Positions 9,476-18,034 of a DNA stretch of 34,123 nucleotides are shown here, one piece after another. The DNA is taken from contig NZ_LR213812.1 of the NCBI RefSeq assembly GCF_900659865.1, positions 1-34,123 on the forward strand, in the 5' to 3' direction. The position numbers and the translations under genes are program-made. Within the stretch, counting starts at the first letter, position 1. Every line of letters starts with the position of its first letter. This DNA is from Hyella patelloides LEGE 07179 (GTDB taxonomy: Bacteria; Cyanobacteriota; Cyanobacteriia; Cyanobacteriales; Xenococcaceae). Below the pieces are notes generated by a model, which saw only the letters and a list, made by a program, of their open reading frames with translations, was not told the origin of the DNA and made no database searches.

Positions 9476-9666
9476 GAAATTATGAGTGTGTAAATAATTA
9501 TGCCCAAATACTTATTATTTATCTTAGTAACCATATCATCTTTACTTTAAAGATAAAGATATTATTTTTTTGTAGTTATTAAAAAGAATAAATTAATTAT
9601 TAATTATCATTTATTCTTGATTGATTTTCTTTTCCAAAACAACCCCAGCTAAACAAAATAAGGTTT

Positions 9667-10539
9667 ATGCAGACAATTTACTTAAAATTGGTTCTTACGA
9701 TGGCAATATGGGGCGGAACTTTTATTGCAGGACGTATAATTGCACAAGAAATAAGTCCATTTACTGCATCGTTTTATCGATTTGCGATCGCTACTATTTG
9801 TCTGATCTTCTTTATTTATCGTCAACCAGCAAAGCTACCTAAATTAAAAACTCATCAGATTCCTATCATAATATTACTAGGTTTTAGTGGTGTTTTTGCT
9901 TATAACGTTTTTTTCTTTTTAGGATTACAAACAATAGCTGCAAGTCGTGCGGGATTGATTATAGCTTTGAATCCAGTATCGATTGCACTTAGCTCTAGAC
10001 TAATATTTAAAGAAAAATTGACTAGCCTTAAAATAATTGGGATTGCAATCTCTCTATTAGGAGTAGCATTTATTATTACTGAAGGTGACTTAACTACTCT
10101 ATTCTCTGGTGGAGTTGGTAAAGGAGAATTATATATTTTAGGCTGTGTTGGTAGTTGGGGAATTTATTCTTTAGCGGGTAAAAAGGCAATGCAAGAATTA
10201 TCATCTTTAGTCACTACTACCTATGCAATTATTGTCGGAACAATTACATTACTTCCTTTAGCACTTCAGGAACAATTTAAACAAGGAATACAACCAATAA
10301 CACCTTTAAGTTGCTTAAGCTTATTGTATTTAGGAATCTTAGGAACAGTGGTTGCGTTTAATTGGTACTATGATGGAATTCAAGCTATTGGTGCAGCAAA
10401 AGCCTCAATTTTTATTAATTTAGTACCTGTTTTTGCCCTTGTTTTTGGTATCATCTTTTTACAAGAATCGATATCTTCGATCTTACTTATAGGTGGTAGT
10501 TTAGTAATAACTGGTGTTTCTCTAGTTAATAAAAAATAG
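9667..10539 (+). CDS. EamA/DMT superfamily transporter
   Basis: A 290-residue membrane protein with ten predicted helices arranged as two EamA repeats, the layout of the drug/metabolite transporter superfamily. The first repeat opens with LTMAIWGGTFIAGRI (residues about 9-23) and ends in GIAISLLGVAFI. The second opens with GCVGSWGIYSLAGKKAM (about 158-174) and contains LGTVVAFNWYYDGIQAIGAAKASIF, a strongly conserved segment. Members export amino acids, metabolites or toxic compounds; the substrate is not predictable. It is a single gene, convergent with the YwqG-like gene. Confidence 0.9.
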   Translation: MQTIYLKLVLTMAIWGGTFIAGRIIAQEISPFTASFYRFAIATICLIFFIYRQPAKLPKLKTHQIPIIILLGFSGVFAYNVFFFLGLQTIAASRAGLIIALNPVSIALSSRLIFKEKLTSLKIIGIAISLLGVAFIITEGDLTTLFSGGVGKGELYILGCVGSWGIYSLAGKKAMQELSSLVTTTYAIIVGTITLLPLALQEQFKQGIQPITPLSCLSLLYLGILGTVVAFNWYYDGIQAIGAAKASIFINLVPVFALVFGIIFLQESISSILLIGGSLVITGVSLVNKK

Positions 10540-10553
10540 GTTGATTAGAGTAG

Positions 10554-10579
10554 TGTAGGCATTGCCCACCTTACCTACA
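10554..10579. terminator. Possible hairpin between convergent genes
   Basis: TGTAGG (10554-10559) pairs with CCTACA (10574-10579) around a 14-base loop that itself contains GGC/GCC. Located between two converging genes, it could act as a bidirectional terminator, but the stem is short and there is no strong T-run. Confidence 0.3.
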
Positions 10580-10667
10580 TATTGTAGTTTAGTAATTAAT
10601 GATGTTTATTTAGTTAAGAAAATAGATTATTTATATTAATATCAAGTAAAATGTATATTGACAAATA

Positions 10668-11474
10668 TTAACCACAATCCCAGTTATACCACACATTAGA
10701 AAAATCTAATCTTTCTAACGCAGACTTTTTAATAAAGAAGTTTCCGATTCCTCCATCTCCCCAACAAATATTTATTGATTTGCTACTATCTGAATCAATT
10801 TGTAAGAGTAGAATATATGGCTCTTCGTCTTGGGGATAATTATAGCGCGGATCGTATTGCACAAAATTTGGATATCCCCCTAGCTTATGTTTATTCATAC
10901 AAAATTTGTCATAGTATTCATCAACAATATCTTGAAAATTTGCATCAGCTTCATCTACTGGAAAAATACTAAATTTATTATCAGAAATAGTAATTGGTCG
11001 AAAATTAATTGTAAAATCCAAGCTACAACATCCTTCAAATGGCATCAACCATTCATCATTTAATTTTGGTAGAAAATCAAAATCAGTTACCAAATTATCT
11101 TCTTTTAAATCTATATCAGGAAAATATACAGCACGAAATTTATCTTGTTGAGTAGGATTATCAAAATTCAACCCATACAATTCTTCATCTGCTGCAATAT
11201 AAAATTGTAAAATACCTTTATTAGGAAAATATTCTAGATGAGGAACTTCTACAAAATTAATTTGTGCTAGTAAATACAAGTATTCTCCATCATAACTTTT
11301 AGGATATGTAAAACCTTTAGGAAGATAGGGTAAACCACCAAACTTACTTTGCCACCAATTAGGTTGATTATTATCGGTAAGTCTGATTTCAATATAAGGT
11401 TTGATTGTGGCTTCTATCTTCGCTCGATAAGGCTCTAAATCTGGAGATAATTCCACATCTAATTTGTAAATCAT
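10668..11474 (-). CDS. YwqG-like protein (DUF1963)
   Basis: A 268-residue soluble protein that resembles the YwqG/DUF1963 family. Recognisable parts are IEIRLTDNNQPNWWQSKFGG and LPYLPKGFTYP (about residues 28-60), then LYLLAQINFVEV and GILQFYIAADEELYG (about 65-105). The C-terminal half has QIDSD and CWGDGGIGNFFIKKSALE, the part that corresponds to the family's conserved 'W-G-D-x-G' block. No enzymatic function is established for the family. The start overlaps nothing: the divergent AlkA-like gene begins 43 bases away, so the two share a short promoter region. Confidence 0.85.
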   Translation of the reverse strand: MIYKLDVELSPDLEPYRAKIEATIKPYIEIRLTDNNQPNWWQSKFGGLPYLPKGFTYPKSYDGEYLYLLAQINFVEVPHLEYFPNKGILQFYIAADEELYGLNFDNPTQQDKFRAVYFPDIDLKEDNLVTDFDFLPKLNDEWLMPFEGCCSLDFTINFRPITISDNKFSIFPVDEADANFQDIVDEYYDKFCMNKHKLGGYPNFVQYDPRYNYPQDEEPYILLLQIDSDSSKSINICWGDGGIGNFFIKKSALERLDFSNVWYNWDCG

Positions 11475-11516
11475 TTTCTTTTTTAACTAATCGGTATTGG
11501 TAACTTAATTTTAATT

Positions 11517-12161
11517 ATGTCCTCAAAACAAAAATCTGACACTAACACTCAAACTTCAAACGAATCTAACTTTAACTTAAGCATTCAAATATTAACAAAA
11601 AGCGAGCGCGATTTAGCTATAATTATCGAGCAATTTGGTAATCCTCCTGAGTGGAAAAGAGAACCAGGTTTTGCTACCTTGATTCGGACTATTTTAGGAC
11701 AACAAGTATCCTTCGCTTCAGCTAAAGCTACTTTTAAACGTCTTAGTAATGCGGTTAATCCTTTAACACCACAAAACTTTATCTTGCTAGACGATATGCA
11801 GCTTAAATCACTTGGTTTGAGTAGGCAAAAAACTCGCTATGGTAGAGAATTAGCTAATGCAATTATTAGCAAGCAATTAGATTTAAAACATCTCGAAAAA
11901 TTAGATGATTTAACTATCAGAAATAAACTAAAACAAATCAAAGGTATTGGTGATTGGACTGTAGATATGTATCTTATGATGGCATTACAACGTCAGGATA
12001 TATTTCCCAGTAAAGATTTAGCAGTTGCGATCGCTGTCAAAGAAATCAAAAACCTACCCACTCGTCCCAAACCAGCAGAGTTAGAATTAATTGCTCAACC
12101 TTGGCAACCCTATAGGGCAATTGCCACTAAAATACTCTGGCATTATTATTTAAATCGTTAA
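11517..12161 (+). CDS. DNA-3-methyladenine glycosylase, AlkA-like (HhH-GPD)
   Basis: A 214-residue base-excision repair glycosylase that removes alkylated bases from DNA. The helix-hairpin-helix is LKQIKGIGDWTVDMYLMMAL (138-157). It is followed by DIFPSKDLAV, where Asp167 takes the place of the catalytic aspartate of the AlkA class. Upstream, IRTILGQQVSFASAKATFKR (56-75) is the usual conserved block. The first about 25 residues are polar, low-complexity and probably disordered. There are no iron-sulphur cysteines, which separates it from EndoIII/MutY. It stops three bases before the convergent DUF1611 gene. Confidence 0.9.
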   Translation: MSSKQKSDTNTQTSNESNFNLSIQILTKSERDLAIIIEQFGNPPEWKREPGFATLIRTILGQQVSFASAKATFKRLSNAVNPLTPQNFILLDDMQLKSLGLSRQKTRYGRELANAIISKQLDLKHLEKLDDLTIRNKLKQIKGIGDWTVDMYLMMALQRQDIFPSKDLAVAIAVKEIKNLPTRPKPAELELIAQPWQPYRAIATKILWHYYLNR

Positions 12162-12164
12162 CCA

Positions 12165-13199
12165 TTACCTCAACGAAATCGCCGATAATAAAACTTCTGC
12201 GCCAAATCTCACCGCATCGGTACAGGGTAATCCCGTTGATTGTTGTGTTTCTTCAATGGCATTTTTAGCCGTCTCCGCATCCATACCAAAGGTGTTAAGA
12301 GCGATCGCTTTTACTTTAACTTTATCAGACGCACCCCCAACCTTAGCTACAGTTTCGTATAGTTGCACAACTTCTGGTAAAGTTGGAATGGTAATTTGGG
12401 GTAAATCGTGGATTTGAGTAGCACCTGCACGATGGACTAATATTAAACCTGTGGGTTGGCTTCCTCGTATCAAAGGTAAGGTAGCGGTAGAACCAGGATG
12501 CAATAGAGAGCCTTGTCCTTCTATAATTACTAAATTACTATCTTTGCTCAATTCCAGTACTGTTTTCTCCACAGCACCCGCAGCAAAATCTACTCTCACT
12601 GCATCTAAAGCAACACCCTGTCCAGCGATCGCAATTCCTGCTTGTCCCGTAGCCACAAACTGACTTTTGATACCTTTATTTTTAGCAGCGCGATATAATT
12701 CCAGACTGGTTGACATCTTACCAATTGCCATATCTGTCCCTACTGTAAGAATTCTCTGACAGGATAGCGAGCGTGCTTTTGCCGTACCAATAGATAAACC
12801 TGGTGGTTCTTGTCTAAGATCCCAAATCCACTGTCCTTCTGACAAGTTGGGATACTGAGGCGCAATAAAAGTATGTAAGCCATTAACGATAGATAAACCT
12901 TGGCCTATTGCTTCGGTAACTTCTGCTTGTAAATCTGCGGGTAATCTACCCCCAGAAGGTGCAATCCCAATCAACAAGACATCAGAATCGTAAGCTAAAG
13001 CCTCTTGAAGATTAGAGACAATGGGTATATCCTTAGTAATCCCTGTTAATTCTACTAAAGACTTACCCGCACAAGTGCGATCGATTACGGCAACAATTTC
13101 GGTTTCGCCATAGCGTAGAAAAGCTAATCCCGTTTTACCATGTTTTCCCGTAACTCCTTCATGAAGTAGGATCGCTACCTTATTCTTATTTGTAAGCAT
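12165..13199 (-). CDS. DUF1611 protein, DgcN-like (putative D-glutamate N-acetyltransferase)
   Basis: A 344-residue protein with the DUF1611 architecture: an N-terminal Rossmann-like part (YGETEIVAVIDRTCAGKSL, residues 30-48; PSGGRLPADL) and a P-loop-type C-terminal part with TVGTDMAIGKMSTSLEL (152-168), ATGQAGIAIAG and IEGQGSLLHPG. Characterised DUF1611 members called DgcN are reported to N-acetylate D-glutamate, and the product is then racemised by the dipeptide-epimerase-like DgcA. Here the start overlaps the 3' end of exactly such an epimerase by 14 bases, which supports a coupled pathway. The alternative older reading is an NAD-dependent epimerase of unknown use. Family assignment is firm; the reaction is inferred. 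Confidence 0.8.
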   Translation of the reverse strand: MLTNKNKVAILLHEGVTGKHGKTGLAFLRYGETEIVAVIDRTCAGKSLVELTGITKDIPIVSNLQEALAYDSDVLLIGIAPSGGRLPADLQAEVTEAIGQGLSIVNGLHTFIAPQYPNLSEGQWIWDLRQEPPGLSIGTAKARSLSCQRILTVGTDMAIGKMSTSLELYRAAKNKGIKSQFVATGQAGIAIAGQGVALDAVRVDFAAGAVEKTVLELSKDSNLVIIEGQGSLLHPGSTATLPLIRGSQPTGLILVHRAGATQIHDLPQITIPTLPEVVQLYETVAKVGGASDKVKVKAIALNTFGMDAETAKNAIEETQQSTGLPCTDAVRFGAEVLLSAISLR

Positions 13200-14238
13200 G
13201 GTATTCTACTCCTAATCCTGCTTGGTTATTTGGTAATAAACGCCCTTCTGATATGGTTGCGCCAGAGAAAGGATCGTTGATTAAATTGAGATGACTATCC
13301 AAATCTAAATAATCTGCTAAAGGTGCAAGATGAGACATGGCAGTATTGGCTAAACTACTATCAGAATAACAACCAAACATTACTTGTAAACCAAAAGCTT
13401 TTGCTATTTCAATCGTCCGCTTCGCCTCAGTTAAACCACCTGTTTTCATTATTTTTAGATTTACCCCCGCCACCGATGAAGCCAGTCTAGGAATATCACT
13501 ACTGTTAAAACAACTTTCATCAACAAATATAGGTAAGGGTGAATTTTTGGATAAGGTCGCTAGTTTATCATTTTCTGCCACAGCTAAAGGTTGTTCGATA
13601 TACTCTACACCCAAATTTGCCAGCCAATGAGACATATAAACAGCATCGTTAAAACTCCATCCTCCATTAGCATCTACTGTAAGTCTTGCTTGAGGAAATG
13701 CAGAGCGAATCGCTTCTAACATCGCTTTATCTGCTTCAATACCTTCAGGATTGCCCAATTTTAGCTTTAGTATCTGAAAATCTATTGTTTCTTGCCAAGC
13801 AAGCCCCCTTTTTACTGCATTCTCTGGAGAACTAATACCGATAGTTACCGAAATTGGCACAATGCGATCGCGATTTAAACCCCATAATTGCCACAAAGGT
13901 AAACCTACTTTTTTGCCCAACCAATCATAAAGAGCCGTATCGATAGCTGCTTTAACAGAAGATGGCACTTGTTGATTATCTAAGATTTCGGCAATTTCTT
14001 GTCTTTGTAAAGGGTGAAATTTTGCTAAGCGAGGGCTAATTTGAATGATTTCTTGTTCCAATTTTGCCGTATCTTTGCTTTCTGCTTTCGAGATCGAAAA
14101 AGGCGACGCTTCCCCCCAACCTTCAAGATCATCCTCTTTAATTTTTACCCAAAGATTAGTAGTGCGATCTGTTGTACCCCGACTGATTTTGAGAGCAAAT
14201 TTTTTACGCACCGTGAAAGTCTGGACTATTAATTCCAT
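13186..14238 (-). CDS. Enolase-superfamily dipeptide epimerase (AEE/DgcA-like)
   Basis: A 350-residue member of the enolase superfamily, muconate-lactonising subgroup. The catalytic set is visible: KLK at 158-160 (FQILKLKLG), metal ligands Asp189 (VDANGGW), Glu215 (YIEQP) and Asp240 (FVDES), and the opposite base in LKIMKTGG (Lys262/Lys265). Its family epimerises L-Ala-D/L-Glu dipeptides or, in DgcA-type enzymes, N-acetyl-glutamate. The Arg/Lys-rich 20s loop (KISRGTTDRTTN) is typical of Ala-Glu epimerases. It is upstream of and overlaps the DUF1611 gene, so the two are probably translated together. Murein recycling or D-glutamate use are the two plausible roles. Confidence 0.88.
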   Translation of the reverse strand: MELIVQTFTVRKKFALKISRGTTDRTTNLWVKIKEDDLEGWGEASPFSISKAESKDTAKLEQEIIQISPRLAKFHPLQRQEIAEILDNQQVPSSVKAAIDTALYDWLGKKVGLPLWQLWGLNRDRIVPISVTIGISSPENAVKRGLAWQETIDFQILKLKLGNPEGIEADKAMLEAIRSAFPQARLTVDANGGWSFNDAVYMSHWLANLGVEYIEQPLAVAENDKLATLSKNSPLPIFVDESCFNSSDIPRLASSVAGVNLKIMKTGGLTEAKRTIEIAKAFGLQVMFGCYSDSSLANTAMSHLAPLADYLDLDSHLNLINDPFSGATISEGRLLPNNQAGLGVEYHAYK

Positions 14239-14342
14239 AGAGTTAATTTTTTAAAAAAGGCGATCGCAGTTATTAATTGTTATCTTGAGTTATAGCATTT
14301 TTTCTTTACTCCATTATTTCGTATTAATCTCAAGCAAACCAA

Positions 14343-14762
14343 TCATTTTTTATCAAAAGTAATGCTTAGTAAATTATCTTCTTTTCTCATTAAAAATAAT
14401 CCAATCAAAGCTGCTAATAAAGGTACTGCTGCCCAAAACAATTTATTTGAAGTGGAAGTTTCGTAAGGATTTAGTAGTTGTTGGTATGTAGAAAAAGTAG
14501 AAACTGCGTGCATCCCTAAAATTGCACCATAAGTCCAAGTTTTTAATAATCCTGCCATAAAAGCCAGCACGATTATAGTTTGAACAATACCCGCAGTTTG
14601 AGAAATAGCAGGGGAAATTTCCATGAAATAAAATTTAGAAAAAATTTTCTGGGCATTTTCTGGCGAAATGAACTTTTCTAATGACCAAACTAAGAAAAAT
14701 ATTCCAGTACTAAAACGGATGAGAGCTAGACTTATTTTTAGTTTTTGTTCTTGTTTCATCAC
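14343..14762 (-). CDS. DoxX-like membrane protein
   Basis: A 139-residue protein with four hydrophobic segments at about residues 10-26, 55-72, 75-92 and 107-125. The opening LALIRFSTGIFFLVWSLEKF, with an aromatic-rich first helix and 'G-x-x-F-x-x-x-x-x-E-K', is typical of DoxX-type proteins, found as subunits or partners of quinone or thiol redox systems. No partner gene is close by. It stands between the epimerase operon and the TnpB gene, on the same strand as both. Confidence 0.65.
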   Translation of the reverse strand: MMKQEQKLKISLALIRFSTGIFFLVWSLEKFISPENAQKIFSKFYFMEISPAISQTAGIVQTIIVLAFMAGLLKTWTYGAILGMHAVSTFSTYQQLLNPYETSTSNKLFWAAVPLLAALIGLFLMRKEDNLLSITFDKK

Positions 14763-14890
14763 AAAAAAACTAATTAGCTACTGATAAACTATTCTGAAAC
14801 ATTCGTGTGATATTAACCACTAAGCAAACAAGCAAGTATCTATATAGTTATTAAAAATATAGTCAAATGCGACAATGACCAATTATCAAC

Positions 14891-16117
14891 TTAATTAGGA
14901 GTAATCCTAACTGGACGAACTACAACGCCCTTTATCCCTCGTCTATTAAAGATTTCTGGGATTACCTTACGCATAATATTATAGGAACTAGAGATATCCG
15001 AATTGATGCGAGTCTTCAAGCCTCTTTCCTTATACATTCCTCTGCTTTCTCGATAACCGCTAAATTTAATCTCTCTAGCATTGTCATCACCATAGCTAGG
15101 AATCGGATCTAAGGATAGAAAAGAAGCACGAGAAGTGTAAGATTCTTCTCTGACTATCACTTCAATTCCTTGTAACTGTCCTTTATAAAACAACATTTCA
15201 ATTAGCCGAGCGTGAGGAATTGTTGTAAAGGATTGATTTACTTGTTTGCCTAGATTAACTGACTGTTTCCAACCTTCATTATTACCGATAATCAGCTTTC
15301 CTATTCCATGTTTATCCAGATGGTTGATTATCCATCTAGAGGCTTTGTGTAGGTAATTGTTTACCTGATTATTTCGCTTGGCTGCTAGTTGTTTAATTCG
15401 ATTTGAACTGAGTTGATGAGATGGCAGTAATGACTGTAGTTTAGCGAACGTTTTGTTATATAACTGGTTCAAACTCTTGAGTGGTCGTCCGTTAATCAAA
15501 ATAGGTATAAATCCTAGTTGATTTGATGTTAACGCGCACAAATTGTTGATACCGATATCAATACTCGCTACAGCATTAGGATTGTGTACTGTATAACTTT
15601 CCTTTTTTTCATAGACTACTTCAATTACATATTGTCCTGTTTTGGGTATAACTCTAACCTGATCTATGTTCTCCACCTTAGTTGGTATCAAGATATCTAC
15701 ACCAGATAGCTTAACTATTCCTTTTTTCAGCCAAGGTTTGCTGATAGCTTGGATAGTATAGACTAGTAAATTACGTCCTTTATTCTTATCTTTATAACGA
15801 GGTAATTTAGGTCTACCCTTAAATTTATCTGGAGCTATTTTATAGGCTTTAATGGCATTTAAAAAAGACTTCCAATTTTGCTCTAACAGCCTCAGTACTT
15901 GTTGACTTACCTTAGCTGGTAATGCTTGATAGTCAGGGGTGCTTTTACAAGCGTGATAAACCTTGTTGTATCCCAGATAAATCTTGTCAAAGATGAAAGC
16001 TTGACGAATTTGATAATTGGCATAGTTGTAGAGATTTTTGGATAGAAAACACAATTTATCTATTTGTTGCCAAATAGAATGACTTCGTTTAATAATATGT
16101 CTCTCTACGTGCTTCAT
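14891..16117 (-). mobile_element. tnpB: TnpB (OrfB) RNA-guided nuclease gene, no tnpA (IS200/IS605/IS607-type)
   Basis: A 408-residue transposon-encoded RNA-guided endonuclease. The N-terminal helical/wedge part includes YNYANYQIRQAF (30-41) and FLNAIKAYKIAPDKFKGRPK (85-104). The RuvC-like nuclease has RuvC-I SIDIGINNLCAL (Asp187), RuvC-II region LIIGNNEGWKQ (276-285) and RuvC-III INSDISSSYNIMRKV (Asp374). The usual RuvC-II glutamate (general form xxEDL) is replaced by Gly-Asn-Asn. A conserved Glu-Glu lies downstream in REESYTSRASFLS (323-335), so the catalytic acid appears displaced. The zinc-finger cysteines of ISDra2-type TnpB are also absent, though subfamilies with YTSxxSF often lack them. 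The ORF is intact and no tnpA is adjacent, so the element cannot transpose unaided. Confidence 0.92.
14895..14910 (-). ncRNA. Hairpin at the 3' end of tnpB (possible omega-RNA or right-end element)
   Basis: TTAGGA (14895-14900) and TCCTAA (14905-14910) form a perfect stem with a four-base loop, inside the last codons of tnpB. TnpB guide (omega) RNAs overlap the 3' end of the gene and extend past the stop, and element right ends carry a small hairpin at the same place. Both readings fit; the limits of the RNA are not determined. Confidence 0.35.
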
Positions 16118-16267
16118 TATTCAATCTCTATCATACTTACTATTATCCCAGATAAAGACACTTGTAATTGGCTATAAATGATAATATTTGTCTAGATTTT
16201 CAATGAAGTTAAACAATACTTTCTGACTCCTGATACTATCCTACTTGACCAACTCCTGAGCTTTATT

Positions 16268-17794
16268 CTAACTGATTTCAATTTGTCTTGTTACAGTCAA
16301 AGCTGAATAACTAACCCCTGCTGTGCCTTCTCCTGGGTGGGTAGAATCTCCCACTAACCATAAACCCTTAATAGGAGTCCGATTAGCAAAACCAAAAGGA
16401 CCAAAAGTAGACACTCGTTGCCCAATACCGCCCACTATACCCTGTTCCCTAGCTGTATAAGTCGCAAAAGTTCTTGGTGTCGCAGTTTCTTGATGAATAA
16501 TGGTTTCTGGGGTGAGATGAAAATAATCACTCAACTTGGCGATCGCTTCTTCGGTATACTGTTTTTTAAGCTCGTCATATTCTTCTTTTGAACCTTTCCA
16601 CCACATTGCAGCATCAGTAAAAGACGATGCAATAATCGTCGCCTGTCCTGGTTTGGCTCGTCCGTCTCCTGGTTTACTCACAGAAACAAATAAAGAATTG
16701 TTTTCCCCAATAATGCCTTCATAATCGTAGAGAAATTGCAGATGAGGGGGACAATTTTCGGGAATAGCTTCCCTATCAACTCCCCAATAAATTACAAACG
16801 CACCTGAAGCATCTGGTAACTTATCCACCCGTTGTTGATAGCCTGTAAATGCTGGATGTGGTTTGTCGCGATCTACCAATTGCACCAGATTTTGCGCCGT
16901 GACATTAGCAACTATGTGCGCTGCGGTTTCTATGGTGGTAGTTCCTGTTTTTTGGTCTAAAACCTCTACTGCTACTGCTTTTGACCCTTCTGTATGGATT
17001 TTAGCGACCGAATGACGCATTTTTAGCTGTCCGCCATATTTCTCTAAACCTTCTACTAAGCGATCGCTCAAAACCTGCATACTTCCTTTAAGATGAAATA
17101 ATCCTTGGGGTGCTTGGGATACTGCTAAGGCGGTGGCTGCATAGAGTAAAGCGGTTTCGTCGGCGTTTACTTGAGAATAAAGCTTCAGTTGCAGATCCAA
17201 AAAGGTTTTTAATCTTTTATCTCCATACAAACCATAAAGCTTCAGCGCATCTCCCACTGTCATTAAGGTAAAGGGGACAGTAATTAAAGTATCTAACCTC
17301 ACAGAAGAAACCAATTGCCATAAATCCCATCCATTACGAGGTGGTAATACAGGATCGCGAGCTTGAAAATTCCAGCTAGCAGTAAATAGCTTATTTAACA
17401 ATTGCCAAAAAGGTTCGCTTCCTGGAAACTGTTTTTGTCTTTCCTCTTGCCACATAGCGCGATCTCGCCACACCTTAATAGGGGTAGTTTCTCCTGGTAA
17501 AAAAACCGCACAAGCAGGATCGCAAAAAGTGGTTTCTGGTAACTCAATCCCTAACTCTTCAAAAATGCGATGATGAATTCCCCCAGGTTCTAAACCCGCC
17601 ACCTGCGTCGCTCCCACATCAAAAGTAAAACCCCGTCGCTTAAAGGTAGAAGCACAACCCCCAGGAACAATTGCTCGCTCGTAGATAGTTACCTCGTAAC
17701 CCCTTTTCGCCAATAAAGCACCTGCGGTTAAACCACCAACACCTGCACCAATCACAATGACACGAGGTTTTGTTTTAGTTGAAGCGATCGCCAT
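16268..17794 (-). CDS. crtD: C-3',4' carotenoid desaturase CrtD
   Basis: A 508-residue FAD-dependent phytoene-desaturase-like oxidoreductase. The dinucleotide-binding motif is VIVIGAGVGGLTAGALLAK (12-30), followed by ERAIVPGGCASTFKRRGFTF and DVGATQVAGLEPGGIHHRIF. This stretch matches the cyanobacterial CrtD group better than CrtH, which has a different loop after the FAD motif. The C-terminal signature is GLWLVGDSTHPGEGTAG. CrtD desaturates the C-3',4' position of the carotenoid end group on the way to myxoxanthophyll, a glycosylated carotenoid of the cell envelope and thylakoid. The length is normal. No other carotenoid gene is in the window. The start at 17794 directly precedes the FAD motif by about ten residues. 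Confidence 0.9.
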   Translation of the reverse strand: MAIASTKTKPRVIVIGAGVGGLTAGALLAKRGYEVTIYERAIVPGGCASTFKRRGFTFDVGATQVAGLEPGGIHHRIFEELGIELPETTFCDPACAVFLPGETTPIKVWRDRAMWQEERQKQFPGSEPFWQLLNKLFTASWNFQARDPVLPPRNGWDLWQLVSSVRLDTLITVPFTLMTVGDALKLYGLYGDKRLKTFLDLQLKLYSQVNADETALLYAATALAVSQAPQGLFHLKGSMQVLSDRLVEGLEKYGGQLKMRHSVAKIHTEGSKAVAVEVLDQKTGTTTIETAAHIVANVTAQNLVQLVDRDKPHPAFTGYQQRVDKLPDASGAFVIYWGVDREAIPENCPPHLQFLYDYEGIIGENNSLFVSVSKPGDGRAKPGQATIIASSFTDAAMWWKGSKEEYDELKKQYTEEAIAKLSDYFHLTPETIIHQETATPRTFATYTAREQGIVGGIGQRVSTFGPFGFANRTPIKGLWLVGDSTHPGEGTAGVSYSALTVTRQIEIS

Positions 17795-17970
17795 AAAAGA
17801 TTTTTTACTTTAATATTTCTTAATACTTTAATTGTTACATAGTAAGAACTTTACTCACGACTCATTACTTCCATAGTCAAGCAAAAAGGAACATTTTTAA
17901 TCACTAGCTAGTCATTCTCTGAGTCTGTAAGTTATCATCAATTCCGCGCCACATTAACCTCTCAACCGTA

Positions 17971-17988
17971 AAGACAAAATAATGTCTT
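17971..17988. promoter_or_regulatory. Small hairpin in the leader of the SLH gene
   Basis: AAGACA (17971-17976) pairs perfectly with TGTCTT (17983-17988) around an AAATAA loop, about 45 bases upstream of the SLH start codon. It could be a leader RNA structure; no known riboswitch pattern is recognised. Confidence 0.25.
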
Positions 17989-18034
17989 ATGGCAAAAAGG
18001 GGGCGTAGAATCTAATCTTTAACCATATAGTTTA

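Noticed and set aside
9621-9842. 73-codon ORF overlapping the EamA start
   Set aside because: Out-of-frame shadow of the EamA gene with no protein-like character.
14891-16117. Calling tnpB inactive because zinc-finger cysteines are missing
   Set aside because: TnpB subfamilies with a YTSxxSF segment commonly lack these cysteines; the ORF is complete and the RuvC aspartates remain.
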